A stretch of DNA of 64,000 bases, taken from positions 6,445,239 through 6,509,238 of the forward strand of contig OX457061.1 in the NCBI GenBank assembly GCA_949752795.1, given 5' to 3'. Made by a program: the position numbers and the translations under genes. This stretch comes from Hyperoodon ampullatus (taxonomy: Eukaryota; Chordata; Mammalia; Artiodactyla; Ziphiidae). The notes under the pieces are model-generated. The model worked only from the letters and a program-made list of their open reading frames with translations. It searched no databases and was not told the origin of the DNA. Shown in pieces: positions 1-12,031 of this stretch (positions are counted from its first letter, which is position 1; the number at the start of each line of letters is the position of its first letter).

Positions 1-72
1 TTATTTTATTGAAGTATAGTTGATTTACAATGTTGTGTTAATTTCTGCTGTACAGAAAAGTGATTCAGTTTT

Positions 73-141
73 ATATATGTATGTACATATATATACATAT
101 ATATGTACATATATACATGCATGTATATGTACATATATATA
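73..141. repeat. AT-rich TA/TG/CA microsatellite in L1 3' UTR
   Basis: Mixed tatatg/tacata repeats occupy the position in the L1 3' UTR where other copies in this window (32431-32499, 39311-39328) carry different dinucleotide repeats. Confidence 0.8.
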
Positions 142-345
142 TTCTTTTTCATACTCTTTTCCATTATGGTTTATCACAGGATATTGAATATAGTTCCCTG
201 TGCTATGCAGTAGGATCTTGTTGTTTATCCATCTTACATATAATAGTTTGCATCTGCTAGTCCCAAATTCCCAATCCACCCCTCCCCCACCTCCCCCCCC
301 CTTGGCAACCACAAGTCTGTTCTCTATGTCTGTGAGTCTGTTTCT

Positions 346-704
346 TTTTTTCTCTTTTTTCTTTTTAAAATTTATTTATTTTTGGCTGTGTCGGGTCTTT
401 TGTTGCTGCACGCAGACTTTCTCTAGTTGCGGGGAGCGAGGGCTACTCTTTGTTGCAGTGCGCGGGCTTCTCATTGCGGTGGCTTCTCTTGTGGAGCACG
501 GGCTCTAGGGCGCGCAGGCTTCAGTAGTTGTGGCACACGGGTTCAGTAGTTGTGGCTTGTGGGCTTTAGAGCGCAGGCTCAGTAGTTGTGACACACGGGC
601 TTAGTTGCTCCGCGGCATGTGGGATCCTCCCGGACCAGGGCTCGAACCCGTGTCCCCCGCATTGGCAGGTGGATTCTTAACCACTGCGCCACCAGGGAAG
701 TCCC
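346..704 (-). mobile_element. CHR-1-type long SINE
   Basis: On the complement the tRNA-derived head (ends ccaccagggaagtccc on +) is followed by the long CHR body with repeated cagtagttgtggc motifs. A TSD of 15 bp with one mismatch (331-345 tgtgagtctgtttct, 705-719) lies inside the L1. Confidence 0.92.
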
Positions 705-1213
705 TGTGACTCTGTTTCTATTTGTAGATAAGTTCAGTTGTGTCATATTTTACATTCCACACATAAGTGATATTATATGGTATTTGTCTTTCTCTTTCTG
801 ACTTACTTCAATTAGTGTGATAATCTCTAGGTCCATCCACGTTGCTGCAAATGGCATTATTTCATTCTTTTTTATGGCTGAATGGTACTACATTGTATAT
901 ATGTATCATATCTTCTTTATCCATTCATCGGTCGATGGATGACCATGCAGATTATCTTGAGTTGTTAACATCTTCTGCACCTTTGTGTTTGCATAATTCT
1001 TTGAAGAATTCCTGAAATATGGGCACTTCCCACTGAATTAGAGGTTTCCTACGGTCCTACCCAAAATCCCTGGAACACTGGGATTTCTGCTCTTATACTC
1101 AGGATTATGGTCATAACCACTAGCAATGTTGGATTCCTTACTAGCTCACACTGTGAGTAAGCCATGTGCAGAAAGTAGGAATGGAATCTAGTGTTAAAGA
1201 TGGTTTTACCTAG

Positions 1214-1396
1214 GGCTTCCCTGGTGGCGCAGTGGTTGAGAGTTCGCCTGCCGATGCAGGGGACACGGGTTCGTGCCCCGGTCCGGGAAGATCCCACATG
1301 CCTCAGAGCGGCTGAGCCTGCGCGTCCGGATCCTGTGCTCCGCAACGGGAGAGGCCACAACAGTGAGAGGCCCGCGTAACGCAAAAAAAAAAAAAA
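1214..1396 (+). mobile_element. CHR-2 short SINE, with internal 22-bp deletion
   Basis: Starts ggcttccctggtggcgcag, with A box (tggcgcagtgg), B box (ggttcgtgcccc) and an A15 tail. The perfect 16-bp TSD agatggttttacctag is at 1198-1213 and 1397-1412. Compared with the copy at 7584 it lacks 22 bp (gggcccgtgagcc...) between two ggct repeats. Confidence 0.95.
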
Positions 1397-1419
1397 AGAT
1401 GGTTTTACCTAGTCTTTTA

Positions 1420-1555
1420 ATTTTTTATTTTAATTTTTAATTTTTTGGCCACACCACTTGGCATGCGGTATCTTAGTTCCCTGACCAGGGATCGAACCCG
1501 TGCCCCCTGCAGTGGAAGCATGGATTCTTAACCACTGGATGGCCAGGGAAGTCCC
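1420..1555 (-). mobile_element. Short tRNA-head SINE
   Basis: ggccacaccacttggcatgc to cagggaagtccc with a T-rich 5' side. TSD ttacctagtctttta (1405-1419) against ttacctgtctttta (1556-1569), one base indel. Its target overlaps the downstream TSD of the SINE at 1214. Confidence 0.88.
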
Positions 1556-1654
1556 TTACCTGTCTTTTAGGGTACAGAATTTAACCATTTGACCTGTGTT
1601 ATGATATCACTATGATGTTTAATTTGTCAGTAAGCTATTATTTAGCTACTTAAT

Positions 1655-1770
1655 TACTTGGTGCCAATTCTCAGCACTTTACTCCATATTCACTCATTTT
1701 ATGTCCCAACCACTTTACCAGGTTGGTACTTCTTTTCCCCACTGCCTCATTTTCGCTTTTCAGATCTCAT
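1655..1770 (-). mobile_element. MIR-like fragment
   Basis: Degraded resemblance to the MIR core and 3' part (agcactttactcc, ttctttccccac-like). Weak call. Confidence 0.3.
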
Positions 1771-2044
1771 GAGCATTATCTCACTTGTGAAACCTAAACA
1801 CAGATCCCTACGTACAAGAGAGTCTGAGAAATGTAGTTTTTAGCCTTCTAGTCTCTATGGTAAAGTAGAAACTTCGAAGGGGTGAAAAATGAATACTGAA
1901 AGTCAATAAGCAATATCAGAACAAATTCACTATTCTCAAAGTATTTCAGTGACTCCCCAACCTACTCTAAAACTCCTTCCAATGGCCGGCATGGCCCTAT
2001 ATTGTCTAGTCTAATGTGATCTTTCTGACTTCTCTTAATAGTCT

Positions 2045-2135
2045 TTTTCGTAAACATTTTTTATTGTAAAATATACATAATATAAAACCTGCCATTTTAG
2101 ACACTTTTAAGTATACAGTTCAATGGCTTTAAGTG
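2045..2135 (-). mobile_element. Ancient L1 3' UTR fragment
   Basis: tattgtaaaatatacataat and cattttagacacttttaagt resemble the complement of old mammalian L1 3' ends. Confidence 0.5.
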
Positions 2136-2139
2136 TGGT

Positions 2140-2265
2140 ATTATTATTTTCACTTACAGGTGAGGAAACTGTAACACAGAAGTTATGCAACTTCACACTG
2201 CTAGTGCAGTGAGGCGCCGAGACTGGAGTCTCATGCCGCAGAGTCCACAAACCTCCCCCTGCCCT
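2140..2265 (-). mobile_element. MIR
   Basis: tgaggaaactgtaacacaga, aagttatgcaacttcacact and the tail of the tRNA half (gactggagtctcatgcc) match the complement of the MIR core. Confidence 0.65.
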
Positions 2266-2814
2266 GCAATAAATCACTTAGCCTGACCAACAGTGCTGTA
2301 TGTTTTTAGTTTACTCATTTTCGTTTGTTTTTAAAGCATTAGTATAGTGTATGGGTTATATTTAGCATTTGCCCAAAAGAAATCTGTAACACAGAAATAG
2401 CTCAAAAGAATGAAATAAGATGCAGCTAGAAATAATTTACAACCACTCAAAAATAGAGCCAAACATGCGGGTTTTCTTTGAACTATCTATTCATGTTTAT
2501 TTTTAAAACTTGAATAGCTTTTAGTTATTAAGAAAACTGACTATCCGTGTTTAATTAATGAAAAGAAAACACTTGTGCCAGGATTATAGGTATCTAAACA
2601 TTTAGCTGTCTCACATTCTTTGGCAACAGCTTAGGGAAAGCAGCCATGTACTAGAATTTTTTTTAAGCTTTTTTTTGCACCCGAGCTCAGGGACTTAAGT
2701 GCTCCTAATGGTATGATTGGAGGTTTAAGAAACAAGACAAAAAAAAAGAAAGCAACCCTATATATGTAAAATCTCATGTTACTGCAGGCTCTTCAAAAGT
2801 AACATTTTTAATAG

Positions 2815-2895
2815 CTTCATGAGAGCAGGGTACTTTTCTGTTCACAGTTGCATCCTTAGCTCTTGGCAGAGAGGCTGGCACACATTATCCTGAAG
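2815..2895 (+). mobile_element. L2 3' end fragment
   Basis: cttcatgagagcagggtact, then the cttggcagagaggctggcaca motif, as in L2 3' ends. Confidence 0.5.
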
Positions 2896-2999
2896 TCCAG
2901 GAAAATAAACGGCATATGTGAACTAAACTGACTCTGATAATGGGCTTGAAGGAATTAAATAGCAGAAGAATTACAGTGACGGCTGAAGGAGTTTCCATT

Positions 3000-3110
3000 G
3001 ACTCATTCATTCACTCCACAAATATTTAACAAGGGCCCCCAGGTGGTATGTGCCATGTTAGTCTTGACTGATGGTGCAAGATGTAGTGAGTCAGGCTCAG
3101 ATGAGGTCGT
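3000..3110 (-). mobile_element. L2 3' end fragment
   Basis: attcattcactccacaaata and gtggtatgtgccatgtta are the complement of the L2 terminal region. Confidence 0.45.
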
Positions 3111-4235
3111 GCTCAGTGAAAGAGGTAACTGGTGTTGGGATTACAGGTAAGAGTGCCTGGTGCACCTTCGGTAAACTGATTAGTAAGAAGGTGGCAGCAC
3201 TTGGCAGTAGATTTAGAAATTTAGAGGAAAAGACATTTGAAAGGGAACCCTGGATTTCTATTTAATGTTACATGATATGTCAGTAGAGATGTTTTTCCTT
3301 TTATTAAAAGCATCAAACTTGAGTAAAATGGCAACATTTATGTTATTTTATCATGAATTACTACCTGGAAGGAAGTGGTAATACAATAAAGTGAAGGTAA
3401 AAGTTACTTCCAGAATAGATACTTCCTTATGTTATTTCCTTGGGTGTCTTTAAAATAATAACTTGTTAATAACTAAATTAGCATTGTACTATATTGATAA
3501 TCAGGAAAAATGCTCATTGAAGAAAATTTGGAACACACAGAGAAGTGGAAAATAGTCACAGTTCTAGCCCCTAGATAAACGTACATTTATATTTCTGTGT
3601 CAAAAATACATATCAAATTTTAAATCCAACATTTATACCAAATATGACACTCTAAGATATGATGAGCTTATGCAGAACAATAAGATAATTTCAAAATTTC
3701 TAACAGAGAAGTGAATAAGGATTAAGAAGAGAACCCTTATAAGAGGAAATTCCAAATGCTAATGAACATGTCTAAAAAAGGTTAATTCCACGAATAATCA
3801 AAGAAATTCATAATAAAGCACTTTCCTTACCAAATAAGCAAAATGGGTTTTTTTGTTTTGTTTTTTTTTGTTCATTTGTTCTTTGTTTTACAAATGGTAA
3901 TATTCAGTTCTGGTCAGGGTTTAGTAAGATAGGGACCCTTGTTCTCTGTTGGTGGGGTGTAATTGGTTCACCTTTTTTGGAAGAGGCTTGGGCAGCAGAC
4001 AAGGCTGGTTTTCAGTCAGGATGCTACCACACAGTTGGCCTCTGTTCTGATTGGATGGGGAGTCAGTTGATAAGTGGTTGTTAAATATTTTGACTCTCAC
4101 TTCTGCTAATAGGTATCAGTGGGTGTTAAGATGTTTCCATCTGGAGACCCAGTAGTTCTTCTCAAGGGAATGTAAACTAATTTTGAATTAATCTTTCTGA
4201 GATTTCTTTATAGCATTGTACAGTAAAGATCTAGT

Positions 4236-4362
4236 AGTATGTAAGCTCCATGAGAATAGAAAATTTATGTTTCTCTTTGCTGCTGCGCCCTCAGTTCCTA
4301 GAATAGTGTTTAACACATAGTAGGTGCTCAATAAAAGATCGCTGGATGAATGAATGGATGAA
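4236..4362 (+). mobile_element. L2 3' end
   Basis: gtaagctccatgagaataga, cctagaatagtgtttaacac, atagtaggtgctcaataaaa and the (tgaa)n end are diagnostic. Confidence 0.8.
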
Positions 4363-4889
4363 TGTGATTTTGGCATAGGGGAGAAACAGCATTTGTTGTT
4401 GACTGTAATATTTTGTGTTCTCTTAAACTTCATCGACATTTTATTTGAGAGAAATTATCTATTATATTCCTGTGATAGTATGTGAAAAATGTTTCTGCCT
4501 TTTAGACAATAATAGTCTTGGATTTTTAAAAAGTTTTTTCTTTCTAAGTGTGAAGTCTTTTTTTGCAATCAATAATCAGTCCATACTTGGGTATTAAATG
4601 ATGCCCATCTTCTGAAGAACGTTTTATATTTTTTATGGGAACAAAATAAGCACATCAATCAAGGAAAAAGTAATAGCTCAATACTTTAGGTGAGATGTTT
4701 CTATTGACTTCATTTTTTTTCTTTCATAAATGTATCTTTATTTTTGATCTCCAGTTCGCAGAGGTTCAAGTGATCTTAAGTCCCTCTTATACTGAAGATT
4801 TCCCTATCAATCCAACTGTAAACTAGCAATTAAATATTAATTATGGTATATTAAAAATGAATGTATGAAACTGTATGGATAGAATGATG

Positions 4890-6065
4890 TGTACAGAAAT
4901 AGCAGTGAGATGAACATCCATGTGCATTTCACCCAGGGAAAGAAATAGAACTTTACTCCACTCCAGAAGCCCTCTATGAGGCTGATCACATCTCCACCTT
5001 CATAGTCTCCTGCCCTAATTGAGTATTATTCAAAATTTTGTATTAAAAATATTATTTTGTTTTTCTTTGTAGTTTTTTGTCACTTATGAATATATTGGTA
5101 AACAATACATTGTTTCGTTTTGTCTCTTTTTGGACTTTATATAAATAGAATCAGATGGACAGTTGGGTTGTTTGTATTTTGCTGCTGTGAATTATGCTGC
5201 TATAAACATTCCTTTGCATGTCCCTTGGTGCACATGAGCAAGAGTTTATTGTTTTGGTCCTAGACCTTAAGATACATCTCCAGCAGAAGAATTTCTGGGT
5301 CATACAGGGGCAAATGCTCACCTTTACTAGGTAAACCAATCTGTGTTCCAAGGTCCCCAGCGGTATATGAGCATTCACCTAGCAACACGTCCTTGTTAAC
5401 GCTTGGTGTTTTCTGAGTTAAAATTTTGCCAGGCGGGTGGGTATAATTTTAATATGCATTTTCTTGATTACTAATAAAGCTAAATATCATTTCATTCTTA
5501 AAATTATTATGATTTTTGCCCCCTTTCCTATTGGGTTATTTCCTCTTTTTGAGAAATGATTTAGTTCTCATCACAAGAAAAACATTTTTTTGTAACTGTG
5601 TATGGTGACTGATTTTAACTAGACTTACTGTGGCAATCATTTCACAATATAAATATCAAATAATTATTTTGTACACCTGAAACTAATATAATGTTATATG
5701 TCAGTTATACCTCAGTTAAAAAAAGAAAATTGATTTGAAGGAGTTCCTTCTATATTCTAGATACTTACTAACCCTTTGTTGATCACGTGTTACAAATATC
5801 TTCTCCCAGTTTTTCCTGTATCGTTTCACTTTCTTCGTGGTATCTTTTCATGAACAGAAGTTTTTAGTTTTTATACAGTCAGGTTTATCAATCTATTTTT
5901 CTTTACAGTGAATGCTTTTTTGTATCTTGTTTAAAAATCCTTTCCTACAAGGTCAGAAAAGCATATTCTCCTGTATTGTCTCCTGAAAATGTTATCGTCT
6001 TGCCCTTTCCATTTAGGTCCTTAATCTACCTGGAATTAGTTTGTGTATGTATTGTAAGAGATAGA
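4890..6065 (-). mobile_element. Ancient L1 ORF2/3' fragments
   Basis: The complement carries old L1 ORF2-end sequence (tgctgctataaacattcctt, gaatttctgggtcatacagg). After an L1 3' end of opposite sense (about 5600-5725, gtacacctgaaactaatata ... cctcagttaaaaaaa), antisense L1 resumes (ccctttgttgatcacgtgtt, to 6065). Confidence 0.65.
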
Positions 6066-6067
6066 GG

Positions 6068-6281
6068 TGTTTTTTTTTGTTTTTTTTTTAGCGGTACGCG
6101 GGCCTCTCACTGTTGTGGCCTCTCCTGTTGCGGAGTACAGGCTCCGGACGTGCAGGCTCAGCGGCCATGGCTCACGGGCCCAGCTGCTCCGCAGCATGTG
6201 GGATCTTCGCGGACCGGGGCACGAACCCGCGTCCCCTGCATCGGCAGGCGGACTCTTAACCACTGCGCCACCAGGGAAGCC
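6068..6281 (-). mobile_element. CHR-2 short SINE
   Basis: gcggtacgcgggcctctcac on +, with the complement of the B box at about 6218-6230. It ends ccaccagggaagccct. No clear TSD. Confidence 0.92.
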
Positions 6282-7232
6282 CTCCAGAGACTTTCTGATG
6301 GGTCCAATCTAGCCTGTCACGTGGGTTCTTTGGGTCAGACACTGGGTTGTGGCAGTGGGATTGAGACTTGGTATCCCCTGTCTTGGAAAGGGACAGCCTG
6401 TATTTGCTTAACGTTCTTTACTTAAAATTGGAAGTGAGTAAATTGCTAAATGTTTAGATAATCTTTTTCATCGACGTTAACTAAGTTTCAGGTGCCAGGG
6501 CTTAAAAAATTTTCCCTGTGATATTTCTATAATATTTTGCCCAACGCCCCACACACACCTGGAAATATTTTTATAGAGTTTAGAAATAAGTCAGACTTTT
6601 AAAATCTGGCTTTTCCTTTTCATTAAAAATTTAGCTTATATACTTTGCTCTTCATTAGTCTTTGGACTGCCTTCAAAGTTCTTCCTGGTATTTAGAGTGT
6701 GTTTTCCTCCTCTTTCCCTGCTTCTTTTCTTCTGCCCTTGGGTTGGTCTTGAACATGCTTCCTGGAGGAGAGGATCACCCGTGGAGGACAGTGTGGGATG
6801 TTTGAGAGGTACAGTGAGTCCTCCAGGGCTCAGAGGAACGCTGGACAGCTGGAGGAGGGGAAGGGGACTGAACTCTCTTGCACCTGCTGATGGAGTGGGC
6901 TCGGGAAAGGAACCAGTTCATATTTAGACAACCTTCAATGTTCCAAGCTGATGCACAGAAACCAGGAAATGAATGAGGAGATTCCGTGCCAGGTCGAAGC
7001 CAGACAGTAACGATTCTGGCTGTTTGTGTTACAGATGTTCATCTTACAGTCATGAGTTGACAAAGCAAAGCCCCTCTTGTGTGCTGTCACAATGAGACAG
7101 AGCGTTTTTTCTTATAAAGAGCAAGATTTTGTTCTCTGACTAGTTTCTATCTTCAATTAGCATTGATTCAGCCCACTACTTACAAGCTAGACCCAGCTTT
7201 CTGAACCTAGTTTTTATAGCTTCATCATCCTT

Positions 7233-7498
7233 TTTTCTTTCTTCCTTCCTTTCTTTCTTTCTTTCTTTGAAGTATAGTTGATTTACAATGTTGTGTTTCA
7301 GGTGTACAGCAAAGTGAATCAGTTGTACATGTACATATATCCACTCTTTTTTAGATTCTTTTCCCATATACATCATTATGGAGTACTGAGTAGAGTTCCC
7401 TGTGCTATACAGTAGGTCCTTGTTGTTTATCTACTTTATATACAGTAGTGTGTATCTGTTAATCCAAAACTCCCTAATTTATCCCTCCCCCCTGACCC
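7233..7498 (-). mobile_element. 5'-truncated L1
   Basis: 266 bp of L1 3' end (gaagtatagttgatttacaa, agttccctgtgctatacagt), preceded on + by a (cttt)n tract that is the A-tail. The TSD catcatcctt lies at 7223-7232 and 7499-7508. Confidence 0.9.
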
Positions 7499-7583
7499 CA
7501 TCATCCTTAATTCTTTGCCTCCTCTGCTTAAAGATATTTGATAATGCCTATCTGGAAAAATACTGTTAAAAATATCATTTACA

Positions 7584-7790
7584 GGGCTTCCCTGGTGGCG
7601 CAGTGGTTAGGAGTCCGCCTGCCGATGCAGGGGACACGGGTTCGTGCCCCGGTCCGGGAAGATCCCACGTGCCGCGGAGCGGCTGGGCCCGTGAGCCATG
7701 GCTGCTGAGCCTGCGCGTCCGGAGCTTGTGCTCCGCAACGGGAGAGGCCACAACAGTGAGAGGCCCGCGTACCGCAAAAAAAAAAAAAAA
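7584..7790 (+). mobile_element. CHR-2 short SINE, near-consensus
   Basis: The copy is intact from gggcttccctggtggcgcag to an A16 tail, with A and B boxes. TSD atcatttaca at 7574-7583 and 7791-7800. It is one of the least decayed copies, judged by its retained CpGs. Confidence 0.96.
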
Positions 7791-8038
7791 ATCATTTACA
7801 AAGTTAGTGGATTTGTTTGTTTGTTTGTTTGTTTTAATGAAAGAAAGTAAGCGCTCTTTGAAATGTTTTTTCCTTGAAAATCTTATCCTTTGCAGTCTCT
7901 TTCACTCAGTCTGTTTGGGGCAGTTACAGATGTTTCTTTGTTGCTTTTACTGTATCCAAAGGAGCAGAGATAGGGGTGGAAAGTGACTAAGGTGTTCTAA
8001 GAACATTGAAATAGCCCAGAAGCTCATTGTGGCTTCTT

Positions 8039-8388
8039 TTTTTTTTTTTTTACTTTATTGATTTTTGGCTGCGTTGGGTCTTTGTTGCTGTGCGCAGGCT
8101 TTCTCTAGTTGCAGCAAGCGGGGGCTACTCTTCGTTGCAGTGTGTGGGCTTCTCATTGCGGTGGCTTCTTGTTGCAGAGCACGGGCTCTAGGCACGTGGG
8201 CTTCAGTAGTTGTGGCACTCGGGCTCCGTAGTTGTGGCTCACGGGCTCTAGAGAGCAGGCTCAGTAGTTGTGACACACGGGCTTAGTTGCTTCGCGGCAT
8301 GTGGGATCTTCCCGGACCAGGGCTCAAACCCATGTCCTCTGTATTGACAGGCAGATGTTCTTAACCACTGCGCCACCAGGGAAGTCCC
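8039..8388 (-). mobile_element. CHR-1-type long SINE
   Basis: Complement of the full long form with a poly-T start. Perfect 14-bp TSD cattgtggcttctt at 8025-8038 and 8389-8402. Confidence 0.95.
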
Positions 8389-9525
8389 CATTGTGGCTTC
8401 TTAAAGGAATACGTTCCATAGCAATTTCCCCTCCAAATCTCATCTGCTTGGACTCCGGTAGAGTCAAAATTCTGGTACTTTTTCTCCATGTTATAGTTGT
8501 AACCTTCTCTTTTCACTTCAGGATGCAGTTAAAATCGCATCACATTTGGCTGAGGGCACCCCACATTCATTAACCCCAAGTCTTCTGCTTTCTGGGGCCT
8601 CTCATTTGATGTACATCCAACATTAGCCTCTTTATTGCCCTTTTTACACAATATAATTATCATTAGAAAAATTCCAAAATGCAGCTTTTCATGTTCTGTG
8701 CGCCTTTCCACATTCTTCATGTCACTAACTTCATCCATATGCTGTTGCCTCAAACTTCAGCTACAGTTTTTTTTTTTTTGACTCATACATGTATTTTCAT
8801 CTTGTGTTTGTTTATGTTCTTACCTCTCATGTTTCCAATGCAATGGCTGGAAGGAACCATGAACATGGACTAATTCTTTAGTATTTTCACAACAGAAAGA
8901 GTGTTCGATGGTGACTCGTTACAATAAATATACCTAAATTTGTATACCTATTTTTATGACATGTTGTAGACTTGCTTTTTAAAGAGATTGAGTTCAGGAA
9001 AACCTTTCATTTTGCGTGCATTCCCTTCCTAATTAAAATCCATTGTACTAACTTGACTGTCCAGCCATGACCCTATGATATCAGAGCCCCTATTTTGTCA
9101 ATTATGTCACAGGCTCTTGCTTGAGTAGGCATTTTCAACCCAAGGAGCACACCACACTAATTCACAGGACCCGTTTCAGAATCAGCAGAGGTATTGTGTA
9201 TATGGTTTGACAGAATCTGCCTCTACTTGTATTGCCAAAATACAAGGGTTTCTGGCTGCTTGAAAGAAACACTCTAATGCTGCCTTTCACATTTTATCTA
9301 CTGTGGTCAAACATTGAAGTCACTTTGGGTAATGGTTTTTCATCACTTTTAAGGTTTGACAACTTTTATGTTGAACCTATATTTGGGGGTATTTCTGCTT
9401 TTAATGTAATGTATGAAAACAAGTCTTCTTTTGTCCATGAAAATGAATTGAAGTCTTTGTTAAACATTCAAGAAATAGAATTGCAGGTGCTATTTTGGAT
9501 GACACATTTTTGTTTATCAAGTTTT

Positions 9526-9766
9526 TTTAAAGTTAATTAATTTGGCTGCGTTGGGTCTTAGTTGCAGCACGTGGGATCTTCACTGTGGTGCACGGGCTTC
9601 TTGCTAGTTGTGGTGCATGGGCTCCAGAGTGTGTGGACTCAGTAGTTGCGGTGCGAGGGCTTAGTTGCCCCGCGGCATGTGGGATCTTCGTTCCCCGACC
9701 AGGGATCGGCCATGTCCCCTGCATCGGAAGGTGGATTCTTAACCACTGGACCACCAGGGAGGTCCC
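9526..9766 (-). mobile_element. CHR-type SINE
   Basis: ggctgcgttgggtcttagtt to ggaccaccagggaggtccc. Likely 16-bp TSD with two mismatches (9510-9525, 9767-9782). Confidence 0.88.
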
Positions 9767-9855
9767 TTGTTTGTAAAGTTTTATAAAACTTTTTTTGTTC
9801 CTCTAGATGCAGCCACTTGACTATTCAGACTCAAATGGATTTTTTAAAACATTTT

Positions 9856-10040
9856 TTAAAATTGATTTATTTGGTTGCACCGGGTCTTAGTTGCAGCACG
9901 TGGGCTCCTTAGTTGTGGCATGCGAACTCTTAGTTGCGGCATGCATATGGGATCTTGTTCCCTGACCAGAGATTGAACCTGAGACCCCTGCATTGGGAGT
10001 GTGGAGTCTTATCCACTGACTGCACCACCAGGGAAGTCCC
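9856..10040 (-). mobile_element. CHR-type SINE
   Basis: ggttgcaccgggtcttagtt to caccaccagggaagtccc, with B-box decay. The TSD is not clear. Confidence 0.88.
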
Positions 10041-10107
10041 TAAAAACACTTTAAATGGAGATTTTGTTACATTTACTGAGGATAAATCTATGCCTTCTGA
10101 CACTCTT

Positions 10108-10224
10108 ATTTTTTAATTTTTATTTTATATTGAAGTATAGTTGATTAACAATGTTGTGTTAGTTTCAGGTGTACAGCAAAGTGATTCAGTTATACATATA
10201 CCTGTATCTATTCTTTTTCAAATT
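10108..10224 (-). mobile_element. Very short 5'-truncated L1
   Basis: 117 bp of L1 3' end with a perfect 15-bp TSD ccttctgacactctt (10093-10107, 10225-10239). Confidence 0.92.
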
Positions 10225-10597
10225 CCTTCTGACACTCTTCGCTCAAAGAGAAGAGGAAACCAACACCGGTAACTGCATTCCAAGCGATTCTGTTGAAATG
10301 GAGCCATTTAAGGTCTGCCGCTTTATAAAGTGCCCAAGTCCTTAGGAAAGTGGATATTTACAGAATTAAAGTATCCTAACATGGTGGTTTGATAGCACAG
10401 ATGGAAGTGCCCCAGTGATATGGCGGGGATAACTGAGTAACTTGCTGCAGAGGGACTGATTTAAGTGGAGGAGAGCTACCCTCAGTATACCCTTCCTCTG
10501 AGTCTGAGCCATTTACACAGAGGTAACTTTAACAACTTAGTTTCTTACTAGATTGGCTTTTTCCAGGGACTTTGAATGTATCTGTTTAGCATACTTT

Positions 10598-10778
10598 ATT
10601 TATTTATTTATTTGGTTGTGCTGGGTCTTAGTTGCAGCAGGCGGGCTCCTTAGTTGTGGCAGGCAGGCTCCTCAGTTGTGGCATGCATGTGGGATCTAGT
10701 TCCCTGACCAAGGATCGAACCCAGGCCCCCTGCATTGGGAGCGCAGAGTACTAACCACTGCGCCACCAGGGAAGTCCC
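10598..10778 (-). mobile_element. CHR-type SINE
   Basis: A (ttta)n start, then ggttgtgctgggtcttagtt to caccagggaagtccc. TSD tagcatacttt / tagaatacttt (10587-10597, 10779-10789). Confidence 0.9.
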
Positions 10779-11082
10779 TAGAATACTTTTTGATTACGGG
10801 AAGTATCGTGTTAAAAATTGACCTACACTTTGGAGAAAACTTCCTTGTGGCTGATTTGGTCTCCTCATCTTAAAGTAAATAGCTTTTGTGCATGTAGTTC
10901 CTGTGTTAGTTCTTTTGCATCATTTGAAAAAAAAAAATCAGATTTCAGAAGTCTTCCTAAATGACTAAGAATAATCATTGTATGCTGACCTACAGAGACC
11001 AGTCTCAACCCTGATTGGTGGGTTTATATTGTAGGTATATAGGAAGGCAAAATTTGTTTGTATTCAGCTTCATGATTTTTTA

Positions 11083-11394
11083 AAATAAATTTATTTATTT
11101 TTTTATTTTGGCTTCATTGGGTCTTCGTTGCTGCGCGTGGGCTTTCTCTAGTTGCGGTGAGCGGGGGCTACTCTTCATTGCAGTGCAAGGGCTTCTCTTT
11201 GCGGTGGCTTCTCTTGTTGCTGAGCACAGGCTCTAGGCGCGTGGGCTTCAGTAGTTGTGGCACGCGGGCTCAGTAGTTGTGGTGCATGGGCTTAGTTGCT
11301 CCGTGGCATGTGGGAGCTTCCTGGACCAGGGATCTAACCGGTGTCCCCTGCACTGGCAAGTGGATTCTTAACCACTGCACCACCAGGGAAGTCC
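11083..11394 (-). mobile_element. CHR-1-type long SINE
   Basis: Perfect 18-bp TSD cagcttcatgatttttta at 11065-11082 and 11395-11412, which frames the element exactly. Confidence 0.95.
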
Positions 11395-12031
11395 CAGCTT
11401 CATGATTTTTTAGAAACTCATGAAGATATAATGAGCCAAACAAATGCCAGAGTTCATGCTTATTTCGGTTCAATCTTCAGCGTATAAAGGAGCTTTATCA
11501 CAGTCTAGGACAGAAAACCACACCTGAAAAATAATTGTAAAATACAGCAATTGTATGCTGATTAATACAATTGCAACTTTCCTCATTTGTGTCTTCAGCT
11601 TACTCAGCCCCTTATAGCTGAAAGCTCCTGGCAGGAGCCTTTGGTTGGTTGGAATTCAGGGAGCAATGAGAATTGAAGAGGAGGCTCTGTGGGAGGGGGG
11701 AGATTCTGGAAAGGTACCTGTCAGGTTGTAACCAGCTACTTGGACACATCCATTTGCAGTCCTTTTGGCAATTTTGGAGTTACTTGTTGAGTGTATATAT
11801 AGTATGCTCTTATAAATTAAACATTTTCCATTAGGTCCTACATTATCTGACTTTCTTCATCTTTGGCAATATGAAGCTTTCTAGTAGAAATTTTAGAGTA
11901 TGTGTCATATTACAGTGGTTCCTGAAGTGTGGTCCCTGGACCTCTGGATGTTCCAGAAACCCTTTCATGGAGTCCATGAGGTAAAAACTATTTTCATAAT
12001 GATAGTAAGACATTGTCTTTTTCACTGTGTT

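Larger units (their letters stand above)
1..950 (-). mobile_element. L1 3' end fragment, interrupted by a SINE at 346-704
   Basis: The + strand reads the complement of an artiodactyl-type L1 3' UTR (gaagtatagttgatttacaa, ttccctgtgctatgcagtag, tggcaaccacaagtctgttc) and then the ORF2 end (ggctgaatggtactacattg). It is cut by the window start and decays after about 950. Confidence 0.85.

Noticed and set aside
1213..1300. Possible tRNA genes (A and B boxes in many places)
   Set aside because: They are tRNA-derived SINE heads without a full cloverleaf or anticodon context.
5976..6425. Open frames through SINEs with repeated peptides such as [27 protein letters not shown]
   Set aside because: The same peptide appears at more than ten places because it is the translated CHR SINE head.
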